Below the pieces are notes generated by a model. It made no database searches. It saw nothing but the letters and a program-made list of their open reading frames with translations, and was not told the origin of the DNA. Position numbers and translations under genes: made by a program. From contig CAJWDO010000070.1 of NCBI GenBank assembly GCA_913031555.1, positions 1 through 7,854 of the forward strand: a stretch of DNA of 7,854 nucleotides. The letters are read 5' to 3'. Within the stretch, counting starts at the first letter, position 1, and the number at the start of each line of letters is the position of its first letter. Of the stretch, positions 6,742 through 7,854 are shown one piece after another. The stretch is from an uncultured Alphaproteobacteria bacterium (GTDB taxonomy: Bacteria; Pseudomonadota; Alphaproteobacteria; Puniceispirillales; Puniceispirillaceae).

Positions 6742-6770
6742 CATATAGCAAAGCGCTGCAAAAATTGCAC
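6742..6770 (-). promoter_or_regulatory. Possible sigma-70-type promoter of the LysR gene
   Basis: Reading the minus strand, GTGCAA (6770-6765) as -35 and TATATG (6747-6742) as -10 are separated by exactly 17 nt, and the -10 is preceded by TTTGC. The -35 is weak. The T-N11-A dyad covers the -35 and part of the spacer, an arrangement that would suit repression or activation by the LysR protein itself. Confidence 0.35.
6757..6769. promoter_or_regulatory. LysR-type box (T-N11-A dyad)
   Basis: TGCAA-AAA-TTGCA is a perfect interrupted dyad of exactly the T-N11-A form bound by LysR-family regulators, in the divergent spacer upstream of the LysR gene. More half sites lie nearby: CTGCAAAAAT is repeated at 6756-6765 and 6778-6787 (22 bp apart, two helical turns), TTGC-CT-GCAA at 6774-6783, and TTGCAA at 6795-6800. 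LysR tetramers usually contact two such sites, so the whole of 6756-6800 is the likely operator region. Confidence 0.55.
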
Positions 6771-6782
6771 TGCTTGCCTGCA
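6766..6782. promoter_or_regulatory. Partial NtrC-like site upstream of glnK
   Basis: TGCACTGCTTGCCTGCA is 17 bp long with TGCAC at the left and TGCA at the right, the spacing of the NtrC enhancer pattern TGCACC-N5-GGTGCA; the inner CC/GG positions do not match. It lies 142 bp upstream of glnK, a usual distance for NtrC, but I find no convincing -24/-12 promoter to go with it. It overlaps the LysR-type box by four bases. Confidence 0.25.
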
Positions 6783-6826
6783 AAAATAGCAGAATTGCAA
6801 CGCGCCGGTTCTTGATAGTCACGTTA

Positions 6827-6853
6827 CACCACAGATGGTGGGGCTTGCTCCCC
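6827..6853 (+). other. Two small adjacent hairpins in the glnK upstream region
   Basis: CACCA (6827-6831) pairs with TGGTG (6836-6840) around CAGA, and GGGG (6840-6843) pairs with CCCC (6850-6853) around a 6-nt loop. They share base 6840, so only one can form fully at a time. Whether they are transcribed depends on the unknown glnK start site. Confidence 0.3.
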
Positions 6854-6876
6854 CCGCATGTCACGCCATCAAAGAC

Positions 6877-6904
6877 CTGTCGCCAAGCACCGTGGTGGCG
6901 ACAG
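6877..6904 (+). promoter_or_regulatory. Strong leader hairpin directly before the glnK ribosome binding site
   Basis: CTGTCGCCA (6877-6885) and TGGCGACAG (6896-6904) form a perfect 9-bp stem with a 10-nt loop AGCACCGTGG. The stem ends 6 nt before the GGAAGGA ribosome binding site (6911-6917) of glnK. No T-run follows, so it is not an intrinsic terminator. A role in mRNA stability, ribosome access or as a protein or small-RNA target is inferred; as DNA it would also be a long dyad for a regulator. Confidence 0.5.
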
Positions 6905-6923
6905 TGCAAAGGAAGGACTGACT

Positions 6924-7262
6924 ATGAAGTACATCGTTGCAATCATTCAGCCCAGTCGCCTCGCCGCCGTGCATGAAGCACTGGTGGCGATCGGTATTGA
7001 GGGGCTGACCACATCGGAAGTTCAGGGATATGGCCGTCAGAAAGGCAAGACCGAAGTCTATCGCGGCACTGAATACACCGTGAATTTTCTTCCGAAAGTG
7101 AAAATCGAGATCGCCGTAGGTGCGGACATGGCCGAGAAGGTCTGTGACGCCATCAAGGGCGCGGCCGAGTCGGGCAAGATCGGCGACGGCAAGGTTTTCG
7201 TTCTGGATCTCGAAACAGCCCTGCGTATTCGTACGGGCGAAGCTGGCGTTGCGGCGCTGTAA
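6924..7262 (+). CDS. glnK: PII nitrogen regulatory protein, GlnK type
   Basis: Trimeric signal protein that binds ATP/ADP and 2-oxoglutarate and, when unmodified, plugs the AmtB channel; it also signals nitrogen and energy state to other partners. At 112 aa it is full length. Key family residues are in place: T-loop GYGRQKGKTEVYRGTEYTVN (35-54) with Q39, the uridylylation site Y51, K58 in FLPKVKIE, the SGKIGDGK loop at 83-90 with K90, and R101/R103 in LRIRTGEAG. Unusual is QPSRL at 9-13 where most PII proteins have KPFKL. The start at 6924 is set by GGAAGGA (6911-6917); the in-frame ATG at 6858 has no ribosome binding site, and the canonical PII N-terminus is MKxI. The GlnK rather than GlnB call comes from amtB 18 bp downstream. 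A hairpin and possible regulator sites lie upstream. Confidence 0.96.
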   Translation: MKYIVAIIQPSRLAAVHEALVAIGIEGLTTSEVQGYGRQKGKTEVYRGTEYTVNFLPKVKIEIAVGADMAEKVCDAIKGAAESGKIGDGKVFVLDLETALRIRTGEAGVAAL

Positions 7263-7280
7263 GACCAAGGAGTCTCTCAA

Positions 7281-7854
7281 ATGTTGAAATCCGTTTCCTC
7301 TGTTCTGGCAATCGCCGCCGCCGGCGCGATGCTGGCGACACCAGCCCTGGCCCAGGAAATGCCAGAGCACGGTATATTTATTCTGAACTCGTTGTTGTTC
7401 CTTATCGGTGGTGTGCTGGTCATGTTCATGGCCTGCGGCTTTTGTATGCTCGAGGCCGGACTCGTTCGCGCCAAGAACACCACAACGCAGCTGACCAAGA
7501 ATGTTGCGCTCTTCTCGATCGCCGCGGTCGGTTACTACATAATCGGCTACAACCTGATGTACCCGCTTGGCACATGGTCGGTTGACGGCATCCTGTCCGG
7601 CGTCATCGGCGTTGCGGCGATGGAGGCTGTCGGCGTGGCGGCTGATGGTGCGGATGATCTGGCCTATGCCTCGACCGCGTCGGACTATTTCTTCCAGTTG
7701 ATGTTCTGTGCCGCGACCGCCTCGATTGTGTCGGGAACGGTTGCCGAGCGTATCAAACTGTGGCCGTTTCTTCTGTTCACACTCATCCTGACCGCATTCA
7801 TCTACCCATTCCAGGCAAGCTGGAAGTGGGGTGGCGGTTTCCTTGACGAGATGG
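7281..7854 (+). CDS. amtB: Ammonium transporter AmtB, 3' part missing
   Basis: Inner-membrane trimeric ammonium channel of the Amt/Mep/Rh family, cut by the right edge after 191 codons (full proteins are usually 400-480 aa). It begins with a signal peptide, MLKSVSSVLAIAAAGAMLAT then PALAQE, with likely cleavage after A24, as in other proteobacterial AmtB proteins. TM1 (about 34-57, ending in FCMLEAGLVRAKNT) and TM2 (about 75-97) follow, then a loop at 98-133 and the segment FFQLMFCAATASIVSGTVAERIK. By alignment to E. coli AmtB, F142 matches the outer phenylalanine gate F107, and W183 in SWKWGGG matches W148 of the ammonium recruitment site; the Asp and twin His residues lie beyond the edge. 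The loop before TM3 looks longer than in E. coli. AAGGAG lies 8 nt before the ATG, and glnK is 18 bp upstream, so the two form the standard operon. Confidence 0.96.
   Translation, partial: MLKSVSSVLAIAAAGAMLATPALAQEMPEHGIFILNSLLFLIGGVLVMFMACGFCMLEAGLVRAKNTTTQLTKNVALFSIAAVGYYIIGYNLMYPLGTWSVDGILSGVIGVAAMEAVGVAADGADDLAYASTASDYFFQLMFCAATASIVSGTVAERIKLWPFLLFTLILTAFIYPFQASWKWGGGFLDEM

Noticed and set aside
6893..6908. TGG-N10-GCA resembling a sigma-54 -24/-12 promoter before glnK
   Set aside because: The transcript would start near 6919, after or within the glnK Shine-Dalgarno, and the CAC and TT parts of the consensus are missing.
6858..6923. 22-residue N-terminal extension of GlnK from ATG 6858
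   Set aside because: PII proteins start at the MKxI strand, the strong ribosome binding site belongs to 6924, and the extension would cover the leader hairpin.

Overview
The window looks like an ordinary GC-rich alphaproteobacterial chromosome segment. The assignment rests on protein style (a GlnK-AmtB pair with a signal-peptide-bearing AmtB, an alphaproteobacterial-type Pgi, a beta carbonic anhydrase with a CCDSR motif) and on strong GC bias at third codon positions. A marine or free-living heterotroph is plausible, but species and genus cannot be told. I see no mobile element, CRISPR array, tRNA, rRNA or defence island.

Layout, left to right. A minus-strand AEC-family permease is cut by the left edge (1-483). 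Upstream of it on the same strand is a renalase-like FAD oxidoreductase (646-1620); the 162 bp between them hold a perfect triple 12-bp tandem repeat at the stop codon of the FAD gene. Divergent from the FAD gene, with 101 bp between them, is pgi (1722-3233). It is followed after 4 bp by a GTG-started gene for a probable RNase H-fold protein (3238-4140), and 85 bp later by a COG3837-type cupin (4226-4699). The cupin gene converges, with a 3-bp gap, on a small gene for a two-helix membrane protein (4703-4903, minus). The small gene's 5' side carries a 14-bp tandem repeat array. Beyond this is a beta carbonic anhydrase (5064-5720, minus), and 51 bp upstream of that a LysR-type regulator (5772-6707, minus). 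The LysR gene is divergent from the glnK-amtB ammonium-sensing and uptake operon (6924 to the right edge). The 216-bp divergent region holds a textbook LysR-type T-N11-A dyad, a partial NtrC-like site and a strong 9-bp-stem hairpin just before the glnK ribosome binding site.

How the genes work together: pgi serves central sugar metabolism and may be translationally coupled to the RNase H-like gene. The LysR gene probably regulates itself and may be co-transcribed with the carbonic anhydrase; its target is not known. GlnK should gate AmtB and signal nitrogen status. No new multi-gene system is apparent. The most useful leads are the glnK leader hairpin, the LysR/NtrC-like operator cluster and the two tandem repeat arrays.
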